Shown here one piece after another: positions 1-12,175 of a DNA stretch of 64,000 nucleotides (the first letter of the stretch is position 1; the number at the start of each line of letters is the position of its first letter). Position numbers and translations under genes: made by a program. Under the pieces are notes generated by a model. It made no database searches, was not told the DNA's origin, and saw only the letters and a program-made list of their open reading frames with translations. The stretch is from Plectrocnemia conspersa. Lineage: Eukaryota > Arthropoda > Insecta > Trichoptera > Polycentropodidae. Location: NCBI GenBank assembly GCA_009617715.1, contig VTFK01000565.1:124001-188000 (forward strand), given 5' to 3'.

Positions 1-515
1 TAATTAGTTACATAGTATATATTATACATATTTATTCTGCTTTAAATTGAGATACTATCAGCAACGTCTTAAAAGTTTTTTTAACGTCTGCGCACGTTGC
101 AATTTGTTGCAAATATGTAAAAATAACAATAAATTTTATTTATTAAAATAACGAAAATAATGTTATTTTTCTAAACAATTCTGAACTCTAGTGTAAATTC
201 TTAAAGCTATTTCATATAAGTTTAATAATAATTTACATATAATATTTAAAAAAAAACGCAAACAATGACAACACTTAAAATCACATTAAACCATATAAGA
301 TTTTATATATTTTTAGATGACAGTTTATCATATTCAGAATTTTTCATACACTATTTAATTACGAAATTAAGTAGAAGTGCGGTTTTAAATGTTGTAGAAT
401 ATCAAATAGAATATCACAAATAAGTTAAAAATAAATATCTCAGCTATATAAATTATTTTCTATATCATAAATTATAATATTCCATAATATAATACATCAG
501 CATTCAAAAAGAACT
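1..515. other. AT-rich spacer
   Basis: Simple AT-rich DNA with short A and T runs. No open frame, repeat or motif that I can support. Confidence 0.6.
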
Positions 516-1060
516 TTACTTCGGCTGTAACCCATATGAATGTTTCATCAACCAATTTATATACGTCCAATTCGACAACGAATCCTTTTGTCTGTTACTC
601 CAAATAGAATTAATTCGTTTCCTTGTCTTATTTTTATACTCTTTGCACGCACACTTTGCGGCGTTTACCTTGTCTTTGCCAGGACGTCTACCCAAAGTAC
701 AAATTTCGTCGAAGGGAATAAAATTTCGCCTCAAGTATATAAAGTCTACGATTGTCTATCCATAGCGACGAGAAAACCTTGTAATGAGATTTGGAGAAAA
801 CATGTTCTGTACAGTGACAGAAATAAACCGGAATTATCCCGACTAATCGATACCAAAGTGACGTTATTTTATGCCAGTTCTTTCTCTTTTTTTTATATTT
901 GCTCGCCCTGACTAAAGCATAGTAAGTGTTTTAAACATGCGATTCATATATTAGCAGTGGGCGGTGGGAATTTTAAATTAGTTTTTCTAAAGTATCGGTT
1001 GTCATTTTCTTATGTCTCTAACGAGGCGTATTCAAATTTAGTTGCGTAAAATTTTATTTT
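516..1060. other. GC-elevated island, candidate regulatory block
   Basis: G+C is visibly higher than in the flanks, and low-complexity runs are absent from about 530 to 870. Open frames of 219 nt (minus) and 372 nt (plus) overlap on opposite strands and resemble no family I know, so I read them as chance frames in a more complex sequence. A conserved non-coding element is possible but not shown. Confidence 0.25.
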
Positions 1061-1689
1061 CCTTAGTTGTGAAAACTTCAGAAAACTTTTAAACTATATA
1101 AAAATAAATAAAATTTCTCTTTATAGTTAAACTTTAGTTTGTAGCCGATTATTAAAAAACTTATTTAGCTTACTTGAATGCATTTGATGCAGGTATTATA
1201 AATTATTATTCTTTACAATTTAATAAATCTAGATTTTCTAATCAAAAATAGTTTCAAAATAGATCGATGCAAAGTCAAAATATATAGATACATTAATAAA
1301 GTAATATTTTTAATATCTTTAATAAATTTTAAAATCATTCATTCTGAATATTTGTATTTTTAAAAACTTTAAGAAGGTTACTTGAAGTGTATGTTTATTT
1401 TGCTTTGAAGATAGTGTTACAAAAAATTAAGAATGTAATTATTATAACTTATAGTAAATAAAAATTGAAAACCATACAATAAATACTGAAAGTAACTTTT
1501 AACAGATAAAAGGAAATAATCACTCAAATTTCCTATACAAATGACCGTTGCCTTATTTAATATAAATAAAAATAATTTCTAGATTAATATAAAAAAATCA
1601 CTTTGTATAATAGAGTACTCTTAATAAAAATCATTATAAGATGTTATAACTATTAAATTAATTCACAACAAAGATTTATAAGTGACGAT
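1061..1689. other. AT-rich spacer
   Basis: Long A/T runs with stops in all frames. Nothing recognised. Confidence 0.6.
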
Positions 1690-2500
1690 TAGAAATTTTG
1701 AAATAAAATAATCGCACGACTCGGAGCAAGTTTAACTTCAGTCAACTTTAACAAAACCAAACCAAGAAAAGGTCAACTAATTAACAAGCCAAAACTCCAA
1801 CAAAAGATTTCCAGATTTTTGAAAAGTTTTCGAGGACAAATATATTTTTAAACGTAATATGCGTAATAAAATTACCACGTGTTAAGCAAGTCAGTAGGCA
1901 ACTTTTGAGGCAAGTACACTAATAAGTCTCTTTACGAATTTGAAGAACTTATAAAACTCGCAAATGAGTTCAACATAACTCGTTTCCGTTACTTCAAGAC
2001 ACTTTCGAAGCACTCAACTGTGATTTTTCATGACGATAAAATTATATAAATTAACAAACAACACGAAACAACTTTACCGGACAAGATTAGTTTGCATATT
2101 TTACACAAACAATTTACACGATCCCACGTCAACAAATTGACAAACTTAAGGACCTTGGATAAACTGATTTGGACATATTGATCCCTCGGAGGATTATAGT
2201 GTTATATAATTTACATCATGTTGTGGCAAATTAATAGGCTTGAATTTAACGGTTAGAAAATGACTTAATAAAAGTTTCACAGCTGAAAATAATGCCTTTG
2301 CGATTTTCGTAGTTCAGTAGAAAAAAATTCCAATGCATCTGCTTGTACGTTTATCGCGACACGTTATTCCTCAGAGAGTCCTTTGGTTTTAAGCCATACC
2401 CTCGGGTTAAAAAGAAAATTTAGAATTCAGTTCAGATTAAAGAGTAATCGTGCTCGTTTTAAAAATAAGCTTAGCTAGCACGTTTTCAGTATACCTTATA
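1690..2500. other. A/C-skewed island with a short open frame
   Basis: The plus strand is rich in A and C (CAAAACCAAACC-like text near 1755) and less AT-simple than its flanks. From about 1930 to 2048 one plus frame stays open for about 39 codons up to a TAA and reads like ordinary protein (an EELIKLANEF stretch). It has no usable ATG, no match I recognise, and stops just upstream. It could be an old exon or transposon fragment, or chance. Confidence 0.2.
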
Positions 2501-2940
2501 TTAATTTTGTCCGCAAAGTTACGATTCCACATACGTTCAAATATTTTATTCACAAGTGAATTCACATGACATAAAAGAGTGACTTAAACTTTTTCTAACA
2601 TAAATAAAGTAATAATTAAAAAAACTTATATTCACATGCATTAATATACATAAAAATATTTCAATAACAAAGTCATTGTATTTTCTTTGTTAGCTCACAT
2701 TGTATATAAAAAAATAATGAGGATGGTATACGGGAATAATTTAATTACTAAATAATAACAATCTATTGTTAGGTTAGGTCTCCAATGCATTGTACATTTT
2801 TATCTAAGAATATCTTTTAAAATTTTAGTTTTTATTTATTTACTTCACATATTTTTTTATTATATTCAGTCAAGTGTTTACAAAATGTGGCATCATTTAT
2901 AAAAAATACGATGAATTTTACGCGATATTTAACTTTGACA
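2501..2940. other. AT-rich spacer
   Basis: AT-rich. Two adjacent TTAGG units (around 2769-2778) match the insect telomere unit but are far too few to mean anything. Confidence 0.55.
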
Positions 2941-3610
2941 ACATCATACCAAACATATACATCAAGCTCTCCGCATTCTTAACCCTTCTTATCTTTTTCT
3001 GAAATATGAACAGCCAAAAAACTTGATGGATTGAGACAAATATTCTCATCATCGTGTCTAGACGCACTTCCGAAAGGCCAGTCGGTGTATAATGATAGTT
3101 GTATTCGCCAAATTGTGTTTTTTCGTCTATAAGCTTAATAAGCCATGGAGGAGGAACCTCGCACGATGTGTGTGGGTATTAATCTGTTCTGAATCGGTTC
3201 AATAACTTTTATGATTTCGCATTTCAGGGGTGTAGGTCTACGGAAAAATTTTCCGCCCCTATAGGCCAATTTGCGGCCTGCCCCGAAAAGACTTTGGTCC
3301 CATTTGAGGCCATCGAGTTTGAGAGAACCGGTGCTAATCGTGTGAAATATGGCCTGGTCGATTTTCTTTTATGTACCTTCCTTTTTTCTTACGGCCCGGG
3401 ACTTGGTCAGCGGTCGTAAGGAAAATTGTCGAATTTCACTTTAGTGCGAGAGTGGACGCTGTGTAAGGGTTGGGAGTGAAAAAAAAAAAGAAAAATTATT
3501 TCCTGCCAACTCTGACGTTTTTGTGCTGCCTTACAAAAGGCGACATTTATCAAAAGTCATTCAATCGTAGAACATGGCATTTGTAAGAGATAATTACTTA
3601 AGTCGAATCT
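2941..3610. other. GC-elevated island, candidate conserved non-coding element
   Basis: A well-defined island: 3050-3450 is rich in CGG, GGCC and CCGG words (for example GCGGCCTGCCCCGAAAAG near 3273), ends in a purine run at about 3479, and sits between very AT-rich flanks. No frame stays open for long and no tRNA or transposon signature is seen. Composition and sharp edges suggest selected non-coding DNA. Confidence 0.3.
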
Positions 3611-4333
3611 CTTGAAATGCACGATAAAATTGATACTTTGACAAAACAAAGAAAATATTTTTACACAATAATTTTTAATACTCATTAAAGAATTTTACTT
3701 TTGTTTTACTTTGATTTTTTTAGATCGTTGCTTTTGATGTTTTACAAAAAATGTGATTTTAACTGACTATATTTAACTTCAACGTACTTATTTTACAGTT
3801 TTCTATAAAATTATAATCATTTAAATTATAAATTGATTAAATATAACATTTTTACAATACGTACAACTAATGGTGATTTATATAATATGCACGAAGAAAA
3901 AACATCATAAATATATTATATTTATACAAATATTCATAATTTGAAAGTAAATCTGGTAAATAAAAATATATGTATTATATATTCACAAGAACAAGAAAAC
4001 AATAAAATAAATTTGTGAATATTTAATTAGAAAGTTCTTTAAGGTACTGTATTAAATTTAAAAGATATCTATTACTGCAGATATTTTATTTAATAATGTA
4101 TTTGTTAAAGCTAAATTATTATTTTTTCTCTAAAATATATGGTATTAATAAAAAAATATTTTTTCATTACTTTTACTTTAACAAAATATTATAATAAAGT
4201 ATAATATAAACATAACGCAAAGTTTATTTTGGTAATAATATCTAAAATTTAATTATATATTTTTGAATTGGATTTTAAAAAATAGAGTAATTTAATAGTT
4301 TCTTAAACTACTTTTAAAACGTAGAAAACTCTT
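3611..4333. other. AT-rich spacer
   Basis: AT-rich with poly-A/T runs. Nothing recognised up to the TTAA that bounds the next element. Confidence 0.6.
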
Positions 4334-4337
4334 TTAA

Positions 4338-4568
4338 CCCTTTAAACGCCAGCAAATTTTTTGTGAGTCACCTTATATTTCTTTTTACGCGACAGTATCT
4401 TTTTCTTAAAATATATTTGAAATACTCTGTTGATTTATAAATAAAGTTAATACAAAAATCTTTGAAAATTAAAAATTGTAAATAATTCGTTAACTTGTTT
4501 TTGAACATTAATTTGTTAAAAAAATAATCAACAAGTGACTCACCGGTGAGTCGCTGGCGTTTAAGTGG
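4338..4568. mobile_element. piggyBac-type MITE, 231 bp
   Basis: A short non-coding element lies exactly between two TTAA tetranucleotides (4334-4337 and 4569-4572), the target duplication of piggyBac transposons. Its ends are inverted repeats: CCCTTTAAACGCCAGC on the left matches the reverse complement of the right end (CCACTTAAACGCCAGC) at 14 of 16 positions. Just inside, a GTGAGTCACC word on the left is matched by a perfect 16-bp palindrome (GACTCACCGGTGAGTC) near 4536-4551. There is no transposase. The terminal sequence differs beyond the first few bases from the longer piggyBac copy at 18268, so a different parent is likely. Confidence 0.8.
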
Positions 4569-4572
4569 TTAA

Positions 4573-5349
4573 TATGTTAAGTTATGCGCTTGTCAAGTTA
4601 GTTATGCTTTTTTTTTGTCACATATAGATTTTTGTTTACAATGATTTTGATAAATCACATAAAAAATGGTAAAAACTGCAAAAATTCAAATAAAACTGTA
4701 AACCCAAAAAATATATATATATGCTAATTAGTCATATTTTTTTTATAAAAATAACTTTTAATTAAAATTATTTTATACATCGTTTCAATAACATAAATTG
4801 TTATTTTTAGTAACAGTTAACTTTTTATATTTTTTATCTTACACAATAGTTATTGCAACATAGAACTGAAAAATTAGCTTTGAATAAGTTTAAAGTATTT
4901 ATCATCAGATATTACAATCATTTTTATAAAATCTATTAAAATAATACTTTTTAGTAGTATTTTTTAAAGCAATGATATGGAAAGGCAATGTAATAAAGAA
5001 ACGACTTTCAATATTGTAGCAAACCTTATGACTTAACAATTATGTTAAATCATAAGGATCAATGTTTAGATGAAATATAATTTTAATGGTAAAAAAAAGT
5101 ATTGACGAATATTTAATATTGTAGCAAAATGTTAATTAAACATACAAACATTTTGGTCTTCTAATTTCCTGAATATTTTTAACAGAACTAAACTTATTCT
5201 TTCTTTTAATATTTTTTTATTTTATATTGTGCAGCGAATAACTGAAATCAAAATTTTAAAATCAATATTGGTCATCATGCACGACCAAGGTCGATTTTTC
5301 TTTTAATTACTTATAACGATATTTATTTATGATATTAAGAAAATACAGG
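4573..5349. other. AT-rich spacer
   Basis: AT-rich, with a short (AT)n run near 4706-4721. Nothing else recognised. Confidence 0.6.
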
Positions 5350-5475
5350 GAAACTTAATCTGTGATAATTAAAATGAATAAAAATCATATTATAATCACT
5401 AATTACGTACTCGCAGATCAGGTAGAAAATAAAAAATACAAAGATTCGAACCCAAATCTTCAAGATTGTTTATAT
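5350..5475 (-). repeat. tRNA-derived SINE, family A (partial, disrupted head)
   Basis: The reverse strand shows a B-box-like GGGTTCGAATC near 5447-5457, followed by the family body (a CTG-GATC word, then ATTAGTGATTATAA, then CACAGATTAAG), as in the fuller copies at 9967 and 42832. The region between the expected A box and the B box is about 40 bp too long, so the head carries an insertion. Old, inactive copy. Confidence 0.6.
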
Positions 5476-6765
5476 TGGAAATATATTTGTTTATAATATT
5501 AGTAGTCAGAAAGCGGTTTTGCCATGATTTTTTACAATAAGAATGCGACGATCTTATTTAATCTATAAATTACGAACCTGTTACCGTCGACATGAATATT
5601 GCTTGGGGCTGATGCCCGGTTGAGCAATTTCAAAGTTACGAAACCCAAAAATCAAACTTAGATATTCTAATCAAACTTATAAAACATACAGACTGTAAGG
5701 AATTTTCTTAATCACGAAACACATTTATAGTAACTTATGGTAAAAACATATTTTTTATATGCAAGCCTTTTTTAATTAAAATATAATCATTAGTATGCAC
5801 CCGCTCATTTTTTTTGCACTCGCCCCACTATTTTTCTCTTTTTTTATTTGAAACGTTTTTCAATTTGATCCAATTAAATATTCCTGTTTTAATTTTCTAC
5901 CTCCGTTAACCAGAAAGAGAGGAACCGAGCAGCGCACTTAATTAGCTTCGGGTTAATATGTAATGAAGATTGTGGAAATGCTCAGATTTTTATAAATTTT
6001 AATGTATTTTTTAGAGCGAAATATGAGTGTTATTGCAATTATAACGTCTGATCGGTTAAATGTTAAATATAATCATGTAATAAAAGATGAAATATAAATC
6101 GGTGGGTAATATTAAGAGACCATAGTTAACCATATTAACTACTCTTTTCAAATTACTATTGCGTATAGTAGATCTCAATTAGTGATTATTATATACTTAT
6201 TGATTTTTAATGGATCATAGTATTCAAAAATTAACTAAATATTTTAAACAAAAAAATTACGATGCGTGCCCAAGATACGCATATAAAAGTCTGTCCATTC
6301 AATGAAAAAATAATATTCACGTCCAATTTACGACTTATTTACGAGTGTCACGATAGTTTTCTATTTTTAGTGAGAATCGGATCGTTTTACCGCACGTAAA
6401 CATATAAATTTTGGACTTTGGTGTAATTGGTCGCCTGTTTGGAAAAAATAAAGCTGTTTTATGTTATTACAGTTTTTGTCTTTGAATTCGATTCCAAGTG
6501 TGCCCTGGAGAGTTCAAACAAATATTATGATCAATTTATGTATTTCTAGCAAGTCATATAAATACGTAATAAAAAGTATTAAAAATTATAATATTATTTT
6601 TCAATAATACAGTTACATTTACTTTAATTAAAATATATTATAATTAGATGTATATTTTACATTTTATTTTATTAAGATCTCTTAGAACTAATTCATGTAA
6701 ATAATAAATAAAACAATTAATTTCACATACAAAAATATTATTTTAATTTGTTAAAGCTAGGCCAC
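5476..6765. other. AT-rich spacer with a SINE scrap
   Basis: Mostly AT-rich. About 6165-6225 (plus) matches the family A SINE body over a TAGATC..AATTAGTGATTATTATA stretch and is probably a small fragment. A weakly G+C-elevated patch lies at 5880-5960. No gene seen. Confidence 0.4.
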
Positions 6766-6870
6766 AAAGGCGCGTCATATGCGACAACATACGACGCGTG
6801 ATAATCATGCGACTAAAAATGAGCTCCACATCATGCCGCGAGACACGCGTGAGAGTAGCATTAACTGAAT
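6766..6870. repeat. GC-rich block with an 11-bp inverted repeat
   Basis: CGCGTCATATG and CATACGACGCG form an inverted repeat (one mismatch) around 6770-6797. ATGCGAC-type words recur through to 6850. Part of it (about 6797-6823) resembles a segment near 27686-27712. This looks like the end region of an unidentified DNA transposon, but no partner end was found. Confidence 0.3.
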
Positions 6871-7082
6871 ATACTAACACGAAATTATTTTTTTTAAATT
6901 GATTTTGACCTGTTATAAGTGTATGTATTATTGTTGTAATAATTTAATCATTAAACTAACTTAATTGTGCAAAAGCAGCATCTGACAAAACTGGATTTTT
7001 TTTCATTGCGTAAACTGACTTACACAGTCAGGATGCCCTGCACAGTCATCTTATAAAGCATTTATAGGTAAAATGTAAATAA

Positions 7083-7230
7083 ATGGTAGCCCAACACATT
7101 TGCAAACCCAAAATTAAGCTGCGAGAAAAATTGCAGTTGGAATGGAGAAAATTGTTTCTGTCCACCCGCAAATCATTAGTTGACAGTATGGCAGAAAGGG
7201 TTGCAACTGTAATTATAGCTCCAACGCCAG
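7083..7230 (+). pseudogene. Tc1/mariner-like transposase, C-terminal remnant
   Basis: The plus frame from 7083 reads through a pattern typical of the very end of Tc1-like transposases: L-x-L-EW-R-K, then about 9 residues, then K-S-LVDSM-x-x-RV-x-x-VI (residues about 13-44 of the frame). In the family this tail follows the third catalytic acid residue of the DDE domain and closes the protein. Everything upstream, including the catalytic triad, is missing, and no terminal inverted repeat was found. The frame continues to 7370 but that part is not transposase-like. The motif match is by eye, so the assignment is moderate. Confidence 0.5.
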
Positions 7231-7478
7231 TCGACCACACGTCGATTTTAGTGCAGGAGAGCGAGGGACCTCTTTTGAGGTTAAAACCTAAAACCTTGAC
7301 GGGAAGTGACCTCTTGGGCTGGCCGTCCGAGGTAGAGCATGAGGCACTACTTATGACGAACAAAACATAGCAGAGTAACGCAAGCAGGGGCAAAGGGCTC
7401 GGCCCTGAAGGGAACCGAAGACCAAGGTTGCAACTGATGCAACATTTATATGCCTCGAAGATCAGGGGGGTGCGTTTG
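7231..7478. other. GC-elevated segment of unknown origin
   Basis: Complex, G+C-elevated DNA joining the transposase tail to the dispersed repeat that follows. The plus frame stays open to 7370 and the minus strand is open across 7046-7570, but neither translation resembles a known family. It may be the rest of the mobile element. Confidence 0.3.
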
Positions 7479-7628
7479 GGAGAAATACTAATGAAACTCT
7501 GATAAAATATGAAGTACTGCGGAGGGTGGGTCTCGCTCATTTGGCCGTCACAAGCTAGGTGCCCGTCCATAGGGTTGGACTCATAGGACCTAAGTACTGG
7601 TGCACTTAACGGATACTAAAGTAGCTAT
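7479..7628 (+). repeat. Dispersed repeat, family C, copy 1
   Basis: About 150 bp that align end to end, with small gaps, to 62083-62245. Shared landmarks in order: GGAGAAATACT, a GTGGGTCYCGCTCA stretch, GCTRGGTGCCC, a 16-bp exact AGGGTTGGACTCATAG, AAGTACTGGT, and AACGGATAYTAAAGTAG. The element type is not recognised. It could be the 3' end of a non-LTR retrotransposon or a DNA-transposon terminus. Confidence 0.65.
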
Positions 7629-7860
7629 ACTTCTCTTATATAATATATATAGTTAAGATTTTGATATTTAAAATAGGCCCTTCTGTCATTTAATAATAAT
7701 TCAGCAAGTTATAAATATAAAAATTATGAAACACGAGTAAGCTTTGAATGCAAACTAAAAAAACTGATTTGACTGAAAAAATAAATTACATAAAATAAAA
7801 AAATTGCCAAACATCTAGAAAAAACAAAAAGAAAAAAGTACAACCAGATGAGCTCAAGTA

Positions 7861-8420
7861 CCTTGAGTCTGAGTGAAACTGGCAACTTTAATTAATCCTC
7901 CCTGGCGATTTTTCTCCCGACGGTATCGCGTTACCGCGCCAGTCACGTTAAGTACCACCGTTAACCGTTGCTTTTGTGCGTTTTAACGTCTCGGTTAAGA
8001 GAGTTCGACCTCCATAAATAATTTCAATATATTACAAGCCACCCGCCACAGTTTCTCCCCGGGGCTGCATAACACGGGCAATATCCGAAGGCAACATGCC
8101 TCGCCGCCGCTTGATCATTATAAATCCATCAAACTCCGGGCTTGTTTTAGCGCACAAAAAATATGCCATGGCATCACGGTTAATGACCGGGCCGCTCGGC
8201 CAGAAGGAAAAGGGCCATCAGGTTTAAAGGCGAAACGTTAAAGCTTCCGCCTCGTGTTTTAACACGGACCGTCCGGATATTCGACCGTCCGGTTACGACC
8301 TACGATGTCCGACCGGTGGGCGGACCAACTCGTAAATAACCCTTTATATACCCTATCTCTTACATGCTTAAGTGTATGAAAAACTGATTTGAAAAAAATA
8401 ACTGACCGACCGTCTGATGG
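7861..8420. other. GC-elevated island containing a duplicated element
   Basis: One of the most G+C-rich parts of the left half (for example 8040-8300). It holds copy A of the duplicated non-coding element at 7895-8035. Around 8120-8131 the reverse strand reads TGATGGATTTAT, which fits an Exd/Hox composite site, but short matches like this arise often by chance. There is no long open frame. Confidence 0.35.
7895..8035 (+). promoter_or_regulatory. Duplicated non-coding element, copy A
   Basis: Aligns collinearly with 12491-12632 over about 140 bp. A 30-bp core (7953-7982) is identical and contains a tandem CCGTTAACCGTTG word, which fits Myb-type (YAACNG) sites. Also shared are TTAATTAATC at the left edge, TATCGCGTTAC, GTCTCGGTTAAG and a TACAATATAT-like right edge. 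No terminal inverted repeats, poly-A tail or coding frame were found, which argues against a transposon. An enhancer-like duplicated element is my inference. Confidence 0.4.
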
Positions 8421-9966
8421 GTTTGATTTTTCACTGAAATACACCTAATGTACTGCTGGGATGTTAGGCTTTTCGTGTATATGCTCAATCGTTTTTTTTT
8501 CATTCTCATCTCACTAATGTGAACCTCTAACCATAGATAAGATATTTTTTATCTGAGCAGGTAAAAATACACGCAGATCTTATATAACAACAATGTCATG
8601 TTAATTTTTAGTACTCTTATTTTTATTGCCTAAAGTATACAAAATTGATTATTTTTGCCAATTTCAAGGATATATCTAAGTATTTTTTAACCTTTTCTTT
8701 AAAGTAAATTTTTAAGCGTAAATTTTAGTAAAAGATGTTTTTGAAAATGTCTCAGAAGGGTTCTTAGAATAAATATCTTAGAGGAAGTGATTCATAGTTG
8801 ACCACGTTCTCATATTTATATCCATTGCCCTCTCTATATGAAACTTTGTTTTCGGACCCTTATTGGTAGGATGACCAATTACAGAAAGGATACGTGATTT
8901 TTTTTCTTAAGTTGATGAATATTTTATTTATTTGTTTTATGGCGGATACTTTGTGACTTAATCTGTTGAAAGGTTTTTCACGATGGTGTCCTATTATATT
9001 GAATAAAACTATTTTTACTTAGACAGTTAAATTCCTTGGCCTTTTTATGATTCAGTTAATCACTCTTATTAGGAATAGGAAAGTGATAAAGCAATTGCTA
9101 AACCCGACATTTAGAATTTGGAATAACAAATTAATGTATTAATATAATTAATAAACAAAATAGACAACTCAGAATAGAACCTTGAAGAATTTGATGTAGC
9201 AAATGTATTCAGACGACTTGTGTCGCTTATATTGAATAAACAAAGATGATTCGAAAATTATAATTTTTTAAAAAATAATAATAATAATTGTATACGAAAA
9301 TCTAAATCTATCCACTTTTTTCATAATTAAGAAATGACAAACTTTTTTAAAAGCCTTTTTAAAATTTTCCTAATTGCTTATATACAGATTATTACACACA
9401 AAATTGAAATAAAAACAGAGCAGATTCGTTGCTTTTGATCATGATACACAAAAACCATGCTGTTGAGCAATAATATTTACAATACTTTAGATTATGCTGA
9501 TAAAATTGCCACCGGCCCCATTCTTTCCGTTTTTATATATGAACTTACTTTTAAAACTTTTCATACATTTGACAAAATATTTGTTAAGAACAAAAGGTTG
9601 AAAACAAACAGCGGATGTGCGATAAGGGTCTGCAATTTTTGAGCATACCATCTGGATGAAATCCGACTTTTTCCCCTTCAATTTCCCAAAACCATACCGA
9701 AGGTCAGAAATAGTGATACTATCGATTGATAGACATCCCTGTGTATATATGTTCTAGTATTTGTCTAAATTTAAACCCGTCGGAATTTGCGTCAAAGACC
9801 GTTTGAAAGAGCTCGGAAATGCATTTGCTATCTTTCCGTTACATTCATAGTCGCAATCGTTTAGATTCTTTCTATCAAATGTGTGTTTCATTGTTGTTAC
9901 AAATTGAAAAAGTTCCAAAAATTTCGCAATTAAAAATAGTTGGCGAAAGGCTTTTTTATTAATTAA
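8421..9966. other. AT-rich spacer
   Basis: Mostly AT-rich, with slightly more complex patches at 8790-8900 and 9690-9860. Small opposed frames at 9457-9681 overlap each other on both strands and look like chance. Nothing supported. Confidence 0.5.
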
Positions 9967-10254
9967 CCAGCACGATAGAGTAGTGGTATAAGTCTCTGAC
10001 TATAGACCTCAAAGACCTGGGTTCGAATCATATAGTGTTTTTAAATTCATATCTGGGAGATCCGAATTAGTGGATATTATTTAATTATAATTCCGGTCGA
10101 TCATCACAGATTAGGTTTATAATATCACGGTTGAATATCGTGATGATTAATTAAAATCGAGCTAAGTCGTAGATATCTGGTAATAAAAATTCTCTAATAA
10201 TGAGCTAATACAGCTCATAGATAATAGATCTTATATGTATCAAAAAAAAAAAAA
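9967..10254 (+). repeat. tRNA-derived SINE, family A, full-length copy
   Basis: Starts at a tRNA-like head with an A-box-like segment (GATAGAGTAGTGGTATAAG, about 9973-9991) and a B box GGGTTCGAATC (10019-10029), the internal RNA polymerase III promoter of tRNA-derived SINEs. The body continues (CTGGGAGATCC, ATTAGTGG, AATTATAATT, a GAATATCGTGATGATTAA stretch, GAGCTAATACAGCTCATAG) and ends in 13 A residues (10242-10254). It aligns along nearly its whole length with the minus-strand copy at 42832-43110. Confidence 0.75.
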
Positions 10255-12175
10255 TTTTTTTAATGAACCGAATAGCAATTAAAACAGATTTGAATTGGAT
10301 TTGTTAAGTTTTTTTTTTATTTCTATAATAAATCATGTCGGATTTGACTCGTTTTTAGAAAATATATGCTCAGGCACAAAACGTTATAAAGTCATATGAA
10401 AACATTGCAATATCAAGAGTCCCTCAAAGTTTATAATCTCTGCCCATTTATGCTTCTGTTATTTATTTATGTTATTAATAAATTATTTTTATTCCTTTTT
10501 GTCGACAACCTTAAAGTATTCCTGAAACTATATTTTATTGATAATTGTAAAAAATTTACGTTTTAGTTTAAAATTATTAGTGCATTGCTAAAATATTATT
10601 ATTTAGCATCAAAAAATGTCATTAAATGACTTATTCTAGAACAAATACGTCCCTTAATTTTTATAATAAAATATATAACAATGTGTTTCATAGCACAGAA
10701 ATGGTAATTGATCTATGGGTTATATTTCAAGCGAATTACAGATTTCATCAGTAAATAAAAGCATATGCCATAAAGCCTCTAAGATTTGTTTTACGATACG
10801 AATATCAATTGAGAAACTCAAAGATATCGTGTGCCTTGTTTAATTGCTTAATGAACATAAAGACTAGAGCATTTATTTTGAATATGCATTGCAGATAGAT
10901 TGATCAAGCAACCTTCGTTAAAATTACTTTTATGAAACAAAAATAAAAATAAGAACTACATAAATATGGGAAAGTATAACTATTAACAAAATATGTACTA
11001 TTTGTCAAAAAATATAGAGCCTTTATTATTTTTAAAAAAATATGCTTATTAAAATAAATGTTTTTTTTCAAAAAATATTTCTCAAAAAAAAATTCTTAAG
11101 AAAAAAAAGGTAATTTTTAAGAGAATTTTTATCTTCTTTTAAAAATTAAATTTAAATAATACATTTTTAAATATTGTTGCCGTGAGTATTTTAATGTCAA
11201 AAAATATTTATATTTTTTTTAACTACTTAAATCAGCCTTCTTTTTGTTTTTGTAATTTAGTTACTACATCGATAATCCGATAATAAAAACCCGAACTCAG
11301 CAGATTAAAAAAATGTATGAGGGCTTTTCACAGACTGACACTTTTGAAATTGTGTGTTGATGAACTTATTTTATTGTATTGAAGACTGTACAGACAATTA
11401 TCATAATAGAAAAAAAATTACACTATTGACAACCAAAGGGGATTTAAAATTAAATAACATTCACTCAGGGTTAAGCTCAAAATTTGAACTTGAAAATAAA
11501 TAATAAATAAGCAAGCTAAGAGACAAGACTTATTTTTCATTAAATTATACTTTTAAAAATATAGAGTCTTCGACCAATCAAAAAATAAATTATATTTTTA
11601 GCTTTATCTTTAAAAACAGAATTATGTAATATGGGTAAAGAAATTTTTCTGCAGCTATTTAATTACAATGAATTATATGGATTCCTGCAAGTCCATAGAG
11701 ATACTTATTATTAGTTTAACAATTAGAAAAATAAAACTATAATAAGGTTAGTAATGTAAAAAACAAACATATCGTGGATTGATAAAGAAAAAAATATATT
11801 AATGGACGTTCAAAAGAACAAATAACCCTCAGTGATTTTTTGATGTCTTGTCAAATAAACTAGCATAGATATAAAATAAGAGAAACTTTTTTGAAAACTA
11901 CCCAGCAAAAAAATAACAAATATGCCCTATGCACTTTAGATGATATGTCCTTTTTATGAATGTGTGATAATGTACCCTATAGTATAATATGTTCTAATCA
12001 ATTAAATGTTTTTAATATTTTACAACTATATATTACACTTCTTTATTTATATTTTTTTATAATTATGATGAAATAAACTTTCTTTTTGTGTAATATTAAC
12101 AAATGTAAAAAAATAATAACACTGAAATTTCAGTTCAGTTACTATCTGTATATTTTATATTGAATAGTTATTACG
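10255..12175. other. AT-rich spacer
   Basis: Two kilobases of AT-rich DNA with poly-A/T runs, densest at 11000-11220. No gene or repeat identified. Confidence 0.6.

Noticed and set aside
540..911. 123-codon plus-strand open frame
   Set aside because: No domain, signal or splice context, and another frame is open on the opposite strand. Treated as part of a non-coding island.
2768..2779. Two TTAGG units, possible interstitial telomere repeat
   Set aside because: Two copies are expected by chance. No array.
7046..7570. 174-codon minus-strand open frame
   Set aside because: It is the shadow of the plus-strand Tc1-like tail and repeat family C. Its translation has no family resemblance.
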